A DNA stretch of 64,000 nt, taken from an uncultured Lachnospiraceae bacterium (GTDB lineage Bacteria; Bacillota; Clostridia; Lachnospirales; Lachnospiraceae). The stretch spans positions 3,841-67,840 of the forward strand of contig CANCYO010000010.1 of NCBI GenBank assembly GCA_947382415.1, read 5' to 3'. Of this stretch, positions 43,692 to 52,241 are shown piece after piece. The notes under the pieces are model-generated. The model did not search any database. It was not told the DNA's origin and was given only the letters and a program-made list of their open reading frames with translations. Made by a program: the position numbers and the translations under genes. Position 1 is the first letter of the stretch; every line of letters starts with the position of its first letter.

Positions 43692-44672
43692 ATGGAACAT
43701 TTGGCAGTATTAATCGACTCGGAGAATGTGGGAGCAAAGTATGTGGCCAGCATTTTTGACGAGTTGGACAAGAACGGGTATGATGCGCCGTGCCGCAGGA
43801 TTTACGGCAACTGGGCCAAGTCCAACGGCTGGAAGGAGTCAGTGCTTTTGGAGTATTCGATTCAGCCCATACAGCAGTTTTCCTACACAGTGGGCAAGAA
43901 CAGCACGGACATGGCCATGGTGATCGACGCCATGGATCTGTTATATCAGGATAAAGTGGACGGTTTCTGTCTCATCACCAGCGACAGTGATTTTACCAGG
44001 CTTGCCATGCGGCTTCGGGAGGAGCGCAAATATGTGCTGGGCATGGGGGAGAGTAAGGCGCCGCTGGCGCTGACTCACGCCTGTGACAAATTTATCTTTC
44101 TGGATCTGATCAAAGTGGCCGGCAAGGAGGACGAGGAAGCGGAGGTGCTGGCGGGACAGGCCGAGGCCGAGAGCGTCACTCCCATAGAAACGCTGGAAAA
44201 CGCCATATTGACAATCTTAAACGACAAGAGCGAAGAGATGGATCTGGGAGAGCTGGGGGATCGTCTGGGCAAAAAGTTTCCGGATTTTGATGTGCGTAAC
44301 TACGGCTATTCCAAGCTCAGCGTCTTTTTCAAGGAAGAAATGCCCCATCTGGAGCTGGTAAAGCGCAATGCGCAGTATGTTGTGCGCAAGGGGCATTCGG
44401 TTGAGAGAGAGCAGATCGAGCAGGAAATAATTGCCATGATCAAAAAGAAAGGCGGGAAGGTTGACAATCTGTCCGTCGTATATGACGAGCTTTTGCTCAA
44501 ATACAGCGGACTGGATATCCGTGATTACGGTTATGGACGCATCTCCAGCTTCCTGCGCAGCATGAAGGAGCTTGAGGTGGTGGGCAACACCGTGAAGCTG
44601 AAAAAAGAGAAGACTGAGAAGGCCGAGAAGACAGAGAAAACGGCGAAGAAAAAGGCGGGCGGGAAGGATTAG
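43692..44672 (+). CDS. NYN-domain putative RNase with two OST-HTH/LOTUS domains
   Basis: A 326-residue protein. The N-terminal NYN domain (PIN-like nuclease, about 1-150) shows LIDSENVG and the acidic FCLITSDSDFTRLA. Two LOTUS/OST-HTH domains follow at about 165-235 and 240-310, each with the hallmark Asp-hydrophobic-Arg-x-Tyr-Gly-Tyr pattern (DVRNYGYSKLSVFF and DIRDYGYGRISSFL). A Lys/Glu-rich tail ends the protein. LOTUS domains bind RNA or RNA helicases in eukaryotes, so this is a plausible RNA-targeting nuclease. AGGGGAAAA precedes the ATG. Confidence 0.9.
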   Translation: MEHLAVLIDSENVGAKYVASIFDELDKNGYDAPCRRIYGNWAKSNGWKESVLLEYSIQPIQQFSYTVGKNSTDMAMVIDAMDLLYQDKVDGFCLITSDSDFTRLAMRLREERKYVLGMGESKAPLALTHACDKFIFLDLIKVAGKEDEEAEVLAGQAEAESVTPIETLENAILTILNDKSEEMDLGELGDRLGKKFPDFDVRNYGYSKLSVFFKEEMPHLELVKRNAQYVVRKGHSVEREQIEQEIIAMIKKKGGKVDNLSVVYDELLLKYSGLDIRDYGYGRISSFLRSMKELEVVGNTVKLKKEKTEKAEKTEKTAKKKAGGKD

Positions 44673-44688
44673 GCCGCTGCTTTTATGC

Positions 44689-45080
44689 GGAGATTTAAAA
44701 GACCCCGGCTTTGCAAAATACTGTGTGGACAGAACGGTCGACAGTTTCGGGAAATTGGATATTCTGGTCAATAACCATGCCGTTCAGTTCATTCAGAGGA
44801 GTATTCTGGATATTTCGCATGAACAGTTGGAATTGACATTCAGAAATAATGTATTCTCGTTTTTTATCTGATACAGTATGCGCCGCCTTATATGAAAAAA
44901 GTCGGCAGTATCGTCAATACGACTTCCGTTACGGCTTATCAGGGGAATCCGGGTAAATAAAGTCGCGCCGGGCAGCCCTGTGAAGTTTCTCCCTGCTATG
45001 TGTTTCTCGCATCGGATGATTCAAGTTACATGACAGGGCAGGTATTGCATCCAAACGGAGGAACTATTGTGGGCTCCTGA
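44689..45080 (+). pseudogene. Short-chain dehydrogenase/reductase pseudogene
   Basis: Translating across frames recovers LLLCGDLKDPGFAKYCVDRT, GKLDILVNNHAVQ (the NNAG motif region), ISHEQLELTFRNNVFSFF, then after a one-base shift at a T-run LIQYAPPYMKK and SIVNTTSVTAYQGNPG. A deletion then removes the catalytic YxxxK region, and the frame resumes with [19 protein letters not shown] and [16 protein letters not shown], stopping at 45080. The order and C-terminal motif match the YhxC/YghA-like SDR group. The N-terminal Rossmann start is also missing. Confidence 0.85.
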
Positions 45081-45245
45081 TTATTTCTGCATCGTCCGGA
45101 CCGCGGGCCGCCATCCCTCATCGGACACAGCGTCAAATATCGCCCTGCGCAGTTGTCCGCTGTCCTGCACTGTGTGAATATTTTGTAACCGGTAATGATA
45201 TCTCAGGGCTTTTTGAATGGTCCCGTAGATATAATGCTTATAACC
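45081..45245 (-). pseudogene. Possible C-terminal gene fragment, unidentified
   Basis: The minus strand encodes a protein-like stretch, including YIYGTIQKALRYHYRL and SGQLRRAIFDAVSDEGWRP, ending in a stop at 45081. The frame continues upstream only as antisense to fruK. The composition looks like real coding sequence, and it borders the SDR pseudogene, so I suspect a truncated remnant. I do not recognise the family, and it may be chance. Confidence 0.25.
45230..45235 (+). promoter_or_regulatory. -10 element upstream of fruK
   Basis: TATAAT 31 bp before the fruK start; the -35 region at the expected distance is poor (TTGAAT lies too close). A GGGGGGTGAG ribosome binding site follows. No obvious fructose-repressor palindrome was seen. 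Confidence 0.35.
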
Positions 45246-45266
45246 AAAGCGTAGGGGGGTGAGTAT

Positions 45267-46202
45267 ATGATTTACACGGTGACCTTTAATCCCTCGTTGG
45301 ATTATATCGTAACGGTGGATAATTTCAGACCGGGTCTGACCAATCGTACATCCTCTGAGCTGATGCTGCCGGGCGGAAAGGGCGTCAATGTATCGATCGT
45401 ATTGCAGAATCTGGGTATCGGGAGCACGGCGCTGGGATTCACAGCCGGATTTGTGGGGCGGGAGATCAGGAGGCGGCTGCGGGAGCTTGGCATCTGCGAA
45501 GACTTTATCTCCGTTCCAAGAGGTAATTCCCGGATCAATGTCAAACTCAAATCCATCGACGGGACGGAGATCAACGGCCTGGGGCCGGAGATTGGAGGGG
45601 ACGAGGTGGAGCTGCTCATGAAACGGCTGGATATGCTGGCGGAGGGAGATACTCTTTTTCTGGCAGGCAGTATTCCGGTTTCCATGCCGGATGATATCTA
45701 CAGCGTCATCATGAGAAGGCTTGCAGGCAGAGGCGTGGCGGTCGTGGTGGACGCGTCGGGGGATCTGCTGATGAAGGCGCTGGAATATCAGCCCTTTCTG
45801 GTCAAACCCAATCATCATGAGCTGGGGGAAATCTTCGGGGTGGCATTGCACAGCCGGAATGAGGCGATACCGTATGGACAGAAACTACGGGAGATGGGAG
45901 CGCAGAATGTGCTGATCTCCATGGCCGGAGAGGGCGCGGTACTGGTGGCGGCGGACGGAAGCGTGTGGCAGGAGCCTGCGCCTGAAGGAAAACTGATCAA
46001 CGGTGTAGGAGCCGGAGATTCCATGGCGGCCGGTTTTATGGCCGGATGGATGGAACGGATGGATTATAAACATGCCTTTTATATGGGAATTGCAGCCGGC
46101 AGCGCCAGTGCTTTCTCTGAGACGTTCTGTACAAAGGCGGAGGTTGAGGCGCTCTATGCCGGATTGGCAGGGCATACGGAGATAAGCGGAGAAAAGCGGT
46201 AG
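45267..46202 (+). CDS. fruK: 1-phosphofructokinase (PfkB family)
   Basis: A 311-residue sugar kinase. It starts MIYTVTFNPSLDYIV, has the PfkB signature 1 region GGKGVNVSIVLQNLG (about 37-51) and signature 2 NGVGAGDSMAAGFMAG (about 248-263) with the catalytic Asp. It phosphorylates fructose-1-phosphate made by the fructose PTS. The next gene is ptsI, but no fructose EII permease or ptsH lies in the window. Tagatose-6-phosphate kinase (LacC) is an alternative for this subfamily. Confidence 0.88.
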   Translation: MIYTVTFNPSLDYIVTVDNFRPGLTNRTSSELMLPGGKGVNVSIVLQNLGIGSTALGFTAGFVGREIRRRLRELGICEDFISVPRGNSRINVKLKSIDGTEINGLGPEIGGDEVELLMKRLDMLAEGDTLFLAGSIPVSMPDDIYSVIMRRLAGRGVAVVVDASGDLLMKALEYQPFLVKPNHHELGEIFGVALHSRNEAIPYGQKLREMGAQNVLISMAGEGAVLVAADGSVWQEPAPEGKLINGVGAGDSMAAGFMAGWMERMDYKHAFYMGIAAGSASAFSETFCTKAEVEALYAGLAGHTEISGEKR

Positions 46203-46228
46203 AGAACAGGCAGATGGGAGCGGACAGC

Positions 46229-47854
46229 ATGAAGATATATAGCGGAAAAAGCGTATATGGCGGTATCGCTATCGGCAGGATTCACGTCCTTAAAAAATGT
46301 GAGAGTCCGGTGAGACGTAAAAAAATCGACGATCCCGATAAGGAGCTGGAGCGGTATGAGCAGGCGAAGGCGGAGGCTGCCGCCCGGCTTCGGAGTCTGT
46401 ACCACAGGGCCATTAAAGAGGTAGGTGCGGAAAATGCAGCCATCTTTGAGATTCATCAGATGCTGCTGGAGGACGGGGACTATAATGAATCAGTGGAACA
46501 TATTGTCCGCACTCAGCAGGTGAATGCCGAGTATGCGGTGGCTTCCACCAGGGACAGTTTTGCCGCAAGGTTTGCCGGAATGGAAGACGATTACATGCGG
46601 GAGAGGGCGGCGGATGTGAAAGATATCTCTGAGCGGCTGTTGGCTGTTTTAACCGGAGACAGTACCGGGACAGTACAGATAGAGGAGCCGGTGATCATCG
46701 CCGCGGATGATCTGACTCCCTCTGAGACCGTGCAGCTTGACAAGGACAAGGTGCTCTCCTTTGTGACGGTGCATGGCTCCACCAATTCCCACACGGCAAT
46801 TCTGGCCAGAACCATGGGGATTCCCGCCCTGATCGGTGTCAATGTCCCGCTGGAAGAGATCGATGGGAAGCTTGGGATTGTGGACGGCATGGAGGGGCGG
46901 TTTTATGTGGAGCCCGATGAGAAATTGCTGGCGCTGATGCGGGAGAAACAGCAGGCCGAATCTGCTCGAAAGGAGATGCTTGAATCTCTCAAGGGTAAGG
47001 AAAATGTGACCCTTGACGGTCGAAAAGTGATGCTGTATGCGAATATTGGAAATGTAGAGGATTTGCCTGGGGCGCTGCAGAACGACGCGGAGGGCATCGG
47101 TTTGTTCCGCAGTGAGTTCCTCTATCTGGAGAGCGATGATTTTCCTACGGAGGAAGAGCAGTTTCAGGTGTATAAGACCGTGGCGGAGACTATGGCGGGC
47201 AGATGTGCGGTTATTCGCACCATGGATATCGGAGCGGACAAAAAATGTGATTACTTTGGTCTGGAGGCGGAGGAAAATCCGGCACTGGGCTATCGCGGAA
47301 TCCGCATCTGTCTGACGCGGCCGGATGTGTTTAAGACACAGCTTCGGGCGCTGTTTCGCGCAAGTGCCTTCGGAAAGCTTGCCATTATGTACCCCATGAT
47401 CATCAGCGTGGAGGAGGTCAGGCGCATACAGGAGCTTGTGGCGGAGGTCAAAGAGGAGCTGACGGCGAGCCGGACGTCCTTTGGCGAGCCGGAGCAGGGC
47501 ATCATGATCGAGACTCCCGCGGCGGTGATGATCAGCGGGGAACTAGCGAAGGAAGTGGACTTTTTCAGTATCGGTACCAACGATCTGATCCAGTATACGC
47601 TTGCCGCCGACAGGCAGAATCCCCGGATGGACGCTTTTTTCGATGCTCACCATCCGGCGGTGCTGCGCATGATCTCCATAGTAGTGGAAAATGCTCACCG
47701 GGAAGGAATCCGGGTGGGAATCTGCGGTGAACTGGGGGCGGACATGGAGCTTACGGAGGAGTTTTTGCGCATGGGCGTGGATGAACTGTCTGTTGCGCCC
47801 GATTATATTCTGCCCCTCCGCAGGAGAATACGGGAGATTAATCTGGAGGCATAA
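46229..47854 (+). CDS. ptsI: Phosphoenolpyruvate-protein phosphotransferase (PTS enzyme I)
   Basis: A 541-residue enzyme I that passes phosphate from PEP to HPr. The phospho-histidine lies in GSTNSHTAILARTMGIPA (about residue 190), and the PEP-binding barrel shows GIGLFRSEFLYL, MDIGADKKCDYF, the second signature FSIGTNDLIQYTLAADRQN and the catalytic Cys in GICGEL. ATG 46229 follows GGGAG by 8 bp; ATG 46214 is an alternative start. It ends 9 bp from the stop of the convergent GH5 gene, with no visible terminator. Confidence 0.96.
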   Translation: MKIYSGKSVYGGIAIGRIHVLKKCESPVRRKKIDDPDKELERYEQAKAEAAARLRSLYHRAIKEVGAENAAIFEIHQMLLEDGDYNESVEHIVRTQQVNAEYAVASTRDSFAARFAGMEDDYMRERAADVKDISERLLAVLTGDSTGTVQIEEPVIIAADDLTPSETVQLDKDKVLSFVTVHGSTNSHTAILARTMGIPALIGVNVPLEEIDGKLGIVDGMEGRFYVEPDEKLLALMREKQQAESARKEMLESLKGKENVTLDGRKVMLYANIGNVEDLPGALQNDAEGIGLFRSEFLYLESDDFPTEEEQFQVYKTVAETMAGRCAVIRTMDIGADKKCDYFGLEAEENPALGYRGIRICLTRPDVFKTQLRALFRASAFGKLAIMYPMIISVEEVRRIQELVAEVKEELTASRTSFGEPEQGIMIETPAAVMISGELAKEVDFFSIGTNDLIQYTLAADRQNPRMDAFFDAHHPAVLRMISIVVENAHREGIRVGICGELGADMELTEEFLRMGVDELSVAPDYILPLRRRIREINLEA

Positions 47855-47863
47855 TATTTCCCG

Positions 47864-49807
47864 TCACAGCCCTTTTGCATCCTTTAGCGCGATACCGTTT
47901 TCACCCAGAGGGATAGCGTGATCCAAGCCCACAAATTTTCCGTTTTCCTGCCAGAGCACTTCTTTGACAAAGTTATATTTCTCATTGTCCCAGGTGGTGA
48001 AATCATCCAACAGCAGTCCTCCTGTGTCGCCGGAGTTGGCATTGAGACACCAGAAGGTGTGGTGCAGATGATATTCAGAGATCAATTGTCTCATATAAGT
48101 CATCCAGGTCAGATTCGGTTCCCGCATGAATCCGCCCCACTCGCCGATCAAAAGAGGTGCGGTTCCCTGATCATGAATATAGAGCCAGTTGTCATACCAG
48201 CAGTCTTTCATGAGGCTGTCATAATTGTAGTCCTTCTCAAACCAGGGCTGGGCATAGACCGTGGGGCCGTAATCGTGGGGAGAATACACCAATTTGTTCT
48301 GATACTTACCCAGATCGATGGGATAGTCCGCCACCGCTCTCAGATTGCCGCCCCACCAGTTAAAGTAATAATCGTCGGAATTGGTGGAGGAGTAATCGCC
48401 TCCTTTTTTGATGGGATATATTTCAGTGCCCTCCACAAGGATCAGCACATTGGGATTTTTGGCCAGCACTCTGGCCGCTGCGGTCTCAGCCGCATATTTC
48501 CAGTTGTTTGCGTCTTTGGAATTGTTCCAGATGGCGGCGTTTTGCCCTTCGTTCGGTTTGCCGTGGGGTTCGTTTTTCAGATCATAGCCGATGATGGTGT
48601 CGTTGTCTTTGTAGCGCTCAGCTATCCACTCCAGTGCGGCATAGTAGTCGTCCACCGATACCCGGTCTGTGTACCAGAGATTGACATTGTGGCCGGAGGC
48701 ATTGGTCTCCGCGCTGTGGATATCGGGTATGACCTTGATGCCGTTCTCCTCTGCCAGCACCAGGAAATAATCGAAAATCTCAAGGGAGTTCATGGCGTTC
48801 AACTCTTCGTTATAGGCATTGTTGTAATTGGCTTTGGGGTATTCTCCCGCGGCCCACTGGTTGATGAGCTCCGCGGACATGGGAACGCGGATGAGATTAA
48901 AGCCGTGGTCGGCAATGCCCTTCACCGTGGGAACCAGCTGGCTGTTCCAGAGGCCGTCGAAGGTGTTGGTTCCGGTGTTGTAGCCAAACCAGTTGACGCC
49001 GGTGAGCCATACCTGCCTGCCGTCCTTGTCCACAATTTTGTTACCGTCCGTAAAGAGCCAGTCGTCGCCCTGAACGGCTGTGTCAGAGCGCTTTAACAGT
49101 GCGTCCACATCTACGGTCCGGCCCTGATTTTGGCCGTTTAGATTATTCTGGCCGTTTTGACCGTTAGCCTGTGCATTCCGGTTCACGATTCCCTTCTCAA
49201 CGGTGCACCGGCCGCCGTTTAAGGTGGCGGAGACGATGTTGAAATCGGTGCCGGTTCCCATGTTACAGCCGAGCACGACGCTGGCTCCGGGGGCTATCGT
49301 TTTGTTGTATTCGGCGTTGGATATGGTCACATAATCCTCGTGGACGGACCAGGTTCCGTCCCACCCCTGGGCGGATACGAGCTGGTCTACCTTGAGAACC
49401 AGATTCCAGCCTTCCACGGCCGTGTCAGAGCCGTTGGTCAGACTCAGCTCCAGAGAGCAGAGTCTGGTGTCTCCGTCAGTCCAGCTGTTTCCCGTAGAAT
49501 AAGTGACCGTGAAGGCATCGTCGTCTGCGGGTGTGCCATTTTGACCGGATGTGGCGGCCGCGGCAGATGTATCTTCCCCCACGGGAATGCCGGGATTGTG
49601 ATTGTCTGTCTGCGCCGGTTGTGTTCTCTGAGATTGCGTGGAATCCGTCCCGGTTTCCAAAGAGGCCCGAAGCAGCCTGTTGTTCTCTGAGATCACAGCG
49701 ATCAGGCCTATGAGCAGTCCTGCCAGGATCACACATGCCGCTCCGATCAGAAGCGATTGCTTATTCAGGGGCGTTTTATCCGAGGGGGCTTTCTTTTGAG
49801 CGTCCAT
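47864..49807 (-). CDS. Membrane-anchored GH5 endoglucanase-like enzyme with CBM2-like domain
   Basis: A 647-residue surface enzyme. Lys-rich cytoplasmic start, transmembrane helix (about 18-40), Ser/Thr/Gln linker, then a beta-sandwich (about 98-203) resembling the cellulose-binding CBM2 family ([28 protein letters not shown]). A repetitive Asn/Gly/Gln linker (204-230) leads to the GH5 catalytic domain (about 233-640), with acid/base Glu413 in YDLKNEPHG and nucleophile Glu556 in LLIGEWGG. Probable action on beta-1,4-glucans at the cell surface. AAAGGAAA precedes the ATG by 6 bp. A convergent neighbour (ptsI) suggests no operon link. Confidence 0.92.
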   Translation of the reverse strand: MDAQKKAPSDKTPLNKQSLLIGAACVILAGLLIGLIAVISENNRLLRASLETGTDSTQSQRTQPAQTDNHNPGIPVGEDTSAAAATSGQNGTPADDDAFTVTYSTGNSWTDGDTRLCSLELSLTNGSDTAVEGWNLVLKVDQLVSAQGWDGTWSVHEDYVTISNAEYNKTIAPGASVVLGCNMGTGTDFNIVSATLNGGRCTVEKGIVNRNAQANGQNGQNNLNGQNQGRTVDVDALLKRSDTAVQGDDWLFTDGNKIVDKDGRQVWLTGVNWFGYNTGTNTFDGLWNSQLVPTVKGIADHGFNLIRVPMSAELINQWAAGEYPKANYNNAYNEELNAMNSLEIFDYFLVLAEENGIKVIPDIHSAETNASGHNVNLWYTDRVSVDDYYAALEWIAERYKDNDTIIGYDLKNEPHGKPNEGQNAAIWNNSKDANNWKYAAETAAARVLAKNPNVLILVEGTEIYPIKKGGDYSSTNSDDYYFNWWGGNLRAVADYPIDLGKYQNKLVYSPHDYGPTVYAQPWFEKDYNYDSLMKDCWYDNWLYIHDQGTAPLLIGEWGGFMREPNLTWMTYMRQLISEYHLHHTFWCLNANSGDTGGLLLDDFTTWDNEKYNFVKEVLWQENGKFVGLDHAIPLGENGIALKDAKGL

Positions 49808-49910
49808 AATGTTTCCTTTCGAATTGAATGCATTTGTAATTTTTGAATAAATTTATAATTTGAATTCATTTATATTCTGCAGAAAGCATAGCATGAAATA
49901 CCGTAAAAAG

Positions 49911-49952
49911 CAATAAACCTCAGCCAATAAACCTCAGCCAATAAACCTCAGA
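49911..49952. repeat. 14-bp tandem repeat, three copies
   Basis: CAATAAACCTCAGC at 49911-49924 and 49925-49938, then CAATAAACCTCAGA at 49939-49952. It lies in the divergent gap between the GH5 gene and the transglutaminase-like gene, just upstream of the latter's promoter. Confidence 0.95.
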
Positions 49953-49973
49953 TCGCTCAGATGGAATAGTTAC

Positions 49974-50001
49974 TTGAAATATGTGTGAAATGATGTATAA
50001 T
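49974..50001 (+). promoter_or_regulatory. Promoter with -10 box almost touching the start codon
   Basis: TTGAAA (49974-49979), 16-bp spacer, TATAAT (49996-50001). Transcription would begin about 50008, which is the A of the predicted ATG, so this promoter would give a leaderless message. Confidence 0.5.
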
Positions 50002-50007
50002 GGAGAC

Positions 50008-51585
50008 ATGAAACTACTGAAGAAACTTTTTTATGCAATCATATTTTTAATCATGTTCTGCTGTGCCGGAGTTCTGTTTCTGGCGCTGTCACCGGATCTG
50101 ACGCAGAAAATTTCCACCGTGCTCTATGGGGAGGAAGGGCCTGAGGCATACATGAGAAAGCAGGCGTCTGCCGGGGATGGCGAAGGAGTAAACAGGCTGG
50201 ACGGCGCGGTTGTTCCCGGGAATGATTCCGGTGTTGCGGAGGGTGTGCTGGCCTCTGAGGGCAGCGCGGGCTATGTTGCGCCTTTGCGGGGGTCATTAAA
50301 GCTTCCGGATCAGGTCAGCGGCAAGAACGGCTACGAGCCTGTAAACGGGGACGGTGAGGAGCTGGGAGACGATCAGGCGGATGCTCTGGGCACACAGCTT
50401 GGAGCCGGGGTTACGGGGGATGGACTCAGCTTTGACGCCCGTTTCTATCCTTATTACCACATGCTCAATGACAGGATGCAGCATCTTTACCGCCAGATTT
50501 ATGCCAATGCGCTGGAGCTGAATACTTCGTTTGCGCCGGTGGAGCAGGTGAACACGGCCCAGTTAAAAAATGTCTTCGAGGCGGTATGCAATGACCATCC
50601 TGAGATATTCTGGCTGGAGCCCGCATATGCATGCAAGTACCGCTCTGACGATATCTGTGTGGAAATGACGCTGCGCTATAACAGGACGGCGCAGAATCTG
50701 GAGCAGTCTAAGGCGGAGTTTACGGCGGAAGCTGAAAAGATACTGGTCAGGGCTCGTTCGTTTGGCGACGACAGGGAAAAGGAAGAATATGTGCACGACG
50801 CGCTGCTGGAGAAGGCGGATTATGCTGTCTCTGCGGCCATGAATCAGAGCGCTTACAGCGCCTTGGTGAACGGGGATACCGTCTGCGCGGGGTATTCCAA
50901 GGCATTTCAGTATCTGTTGCGTGAACTGGGGATTCCCTGTTATTACTGCACGGGTTATTCCGGACAGGATCATGCATGGAATATCGTGGCGGTGGACGGC
51001 GAGTACCGCAATGTGGACGTCACATGGGACGACACGGATCCTTCCACTTATGATTATTACAACAAGACGGATGCGGACTTCGTTGGCACACATGTGCGCA
51101 CGGGTCTGAGCATCTATCTTCCCGCCTGCGGTCAGGGCTACAGCGGGGAAGACGGCAGTTCCGTGCCGGGGAATGGCACTGTGGCAGGCATCACCTTAAA
51201 TCCCGAGCCTCAGGAGCCCTTGACCTGGGAGCCCGGAGCCGGGCTGGGCAGCCGCAATAAAGTGACTGTGTCCGGCGGCGACACCTGCGATCTGGGGGCG
51301 GCAGGCCTTACGGCGGGAATGGTCGAGAGTTCCATGAAGGAATATTACGAGGACTGTCTGGAGCAGATGGTGGATCAGGGCAGCGGACAAAAGGCTTTCG
51401 ACAATATTGTGCCCAAGTATGTGCTGCGGGAAGTGGAGAAGGCATATGGGACGGGGGCATATCAGAAGGGATATGTGGAGGAAGGCCTTGAGAAGCTTAA
51501 GCTGAAGAATTTTGCGATTCAGATTCAGGTGGAAGAATTAGGCGGCAATTATTACCGCCTGTACCACAATATTTATACCTGGTAA
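50008..51585 (+). CDS. Transglutaminase-like cysteine protease-fold protein, membrane-anchored
   Basis: A 525-residue exported protein. The start KLLKKLFYAIIFLIMFCCAGVLF is a signal anchor; a Gly/Asp-rich region (about 45-135) follows. The transglutaminase-like core has the catalytic triad: Cys in TVCAGYSKAFQYLL, His in GQDHAWNIV and Asp in RNVDVTWDDTDP. Such domains cleave or crosslink peptides at the cell surface. ATG 50008 is preferred because it gives a normal anchor; GGAG is only 2 bp upstream. The in-frame ATG at 49981 lies upstream of the predicted -10 box. Confidence 0.85.
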   Translation: MKLLKKLFYAIIFLIMFCCAGVLFLALSPDLTQKISTVLYGEEGPEAYMRKQASAGDGEGVNRLDGAVVPGNDSGVAEGVLASEGSAGYVAPLRGSLKLPDQVSGKNGYEPVNGDGEELGDDQADALGTQLGAGVTGDGLSFDARFYPYYHMLNDRMQHLYRQIYANALELNTSFAPVEQVNTAQLKNVFEAVCNDHPEIFWLEPAYACKYRSDDICVEMTLRYNRTAQNLEQSKAEFTAEAEKILVRARSFGDDREKEEYVHDALLEKADYAVSAAMNQSAYSALVNGDTVCAGYSKAFQYLLRELGIPCYYCTGYSGQDHAWNIVAVDGEYRNVDVTWDDTDPSTYDYYNKTDADFVGTHVRTGLSIYLPACGQGYSGEDGSSVPGNGTVAGITLNPEPQEPLTWEPGAGLGSRNKVTVSGGDTCDLGAAGLTAGMVESSMKEYYEDCLEQMVDQGSGQKAFDNIVPKYVLREVEKAYGTGAYQKGYVEEGLEKLKLKNFAIQIQVEELGGNYYRLYHNIYTW

Positions 51586-51600
51586 AAATTTATTTTCTGA

Positions 51601-51634
51601 AAGAGATACAAATTAAAAAGAGATACAAAGTAAA
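51601..51634. repeat. 17-bp tandem duplication
   Basis: AAGAGATACAAATTAAA (51601-51617) followed by AAGAGATACAAAGTAAA (51618-51634), one mismatch, in the short gap between the transglutaminase-like gene and the convergent DtxR-family gene. Confidence 0.85.
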
Positions 51635-51648
51635 TGGAAGTGGGGCAA

Positions 51649-52014
51649 TCATTGGACGCCGATATGTCTTTTGATTGCCTCAAAGCTTTCCTTGCTGATG
51701 TCATGCTCGATGCGGCAGGCATCCTCGGTGGCCACAGTTTTGTCAACGCCCAGGGCTATCAGCCAGGAGGAGAGCAGCTCGTGGCGCTCATAGATCATCT
51801 CGGCGATCTCCCTGCCGGATTCCGTAAGATAAATAAAACCTTCTCTGGTCACAGTGATGTGATTGGCCTCGCGCAGATTTTTCATGGCTACGCTGACGCT
51901 TGATTTTTTAAAACCCAGTTCTGCGGCGATATCCACGGAGCGGACCACGGGATTTCGCCTGCTGAGCACCAGTATGGTTTCCAGATAATTTTCTGCGGAT
52001 TCGTTTGTCTTCAT
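51649..52014 (-). CDS. DtxR/IdeR-family metal-dependent regulator
   Basis: A 121-residue regulator with an N-terminal winged helix (VRSVDIAAELGFKKSSVSVAMKNLREANHI) and a metal-binding dimerisation domain. The ligand cluster is Cys100-x-x-Glu103-His104 (DACRIEH), as in iron-type DtxR (Cys102, Glu105, His106), whereas MntR has Glu at the first position; His78 lies in ERHELL. It lacks the SH3-like third domain. It probably represses iron-uptake genes when Fe2+ is plentiful. A matching palindrome is found 1.7 kb away at the FeoB-associated gene. Confidence 0.92.
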   Translation of the reverse strand: MKTNESAENYLETILVLSRRNPVVRSVDIAAELGFKKSSVSVAMKNLREANHITVTREGFIYLTESGREIAEMIYERHELLSSWLIALGVDKTVATEDACRIEHDISKESFEAIKRHIGVQ

Positions 52015-52021
52015 GATTTTG

Positions 52022-52082
52022 ACCTTTCTTTATTTTAACCTTTCTTTATTTACAACCAATATTAATTTACAACCAATGTTTT
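52022..52082. repeat. Two adjacent tandem duplications in the DtxR-gene promoter region
   Basis: A 16-bp pair (ACCTTTCTTTATTTTA, ACCTTTCTTTATTTAC; 52022-52053) overlaps a 17-bp pair beginning TTTACAACCAAT (52049-52082). They occupy the whole upstream region of the minus-strand regulator, including its ribosome binding site (GAAAGGTC on the minus strand). The rest of the gap to 52241 is AT-rich and holds no gene. Confidence 0.8.
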
Positions 52083-52241
52083 TCAATCGTTATAATTGAT
52101 TAGTATAGCACATTCATAGAGTTGCGGCAAATTAATTTGCGATTAACTTTACCTGCATGGCTTTATCTGCACTCAACCAAATAAATATTGCAATTATCCT
52201 TTTTTTATTTAAAATAAGATTAAGAAGAGGAGTTGATCAAT

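Noticed and set aside
47918..49096. A 392-codon plus-strand frame opposite the GH5 gene
   Set aside because: The minus-strand frame has clear GH5 catalytic motifs, a CBM2-like domain and a good start; the plus-strand frame is low-complexity Val/Gly/Ile-rich shadow.
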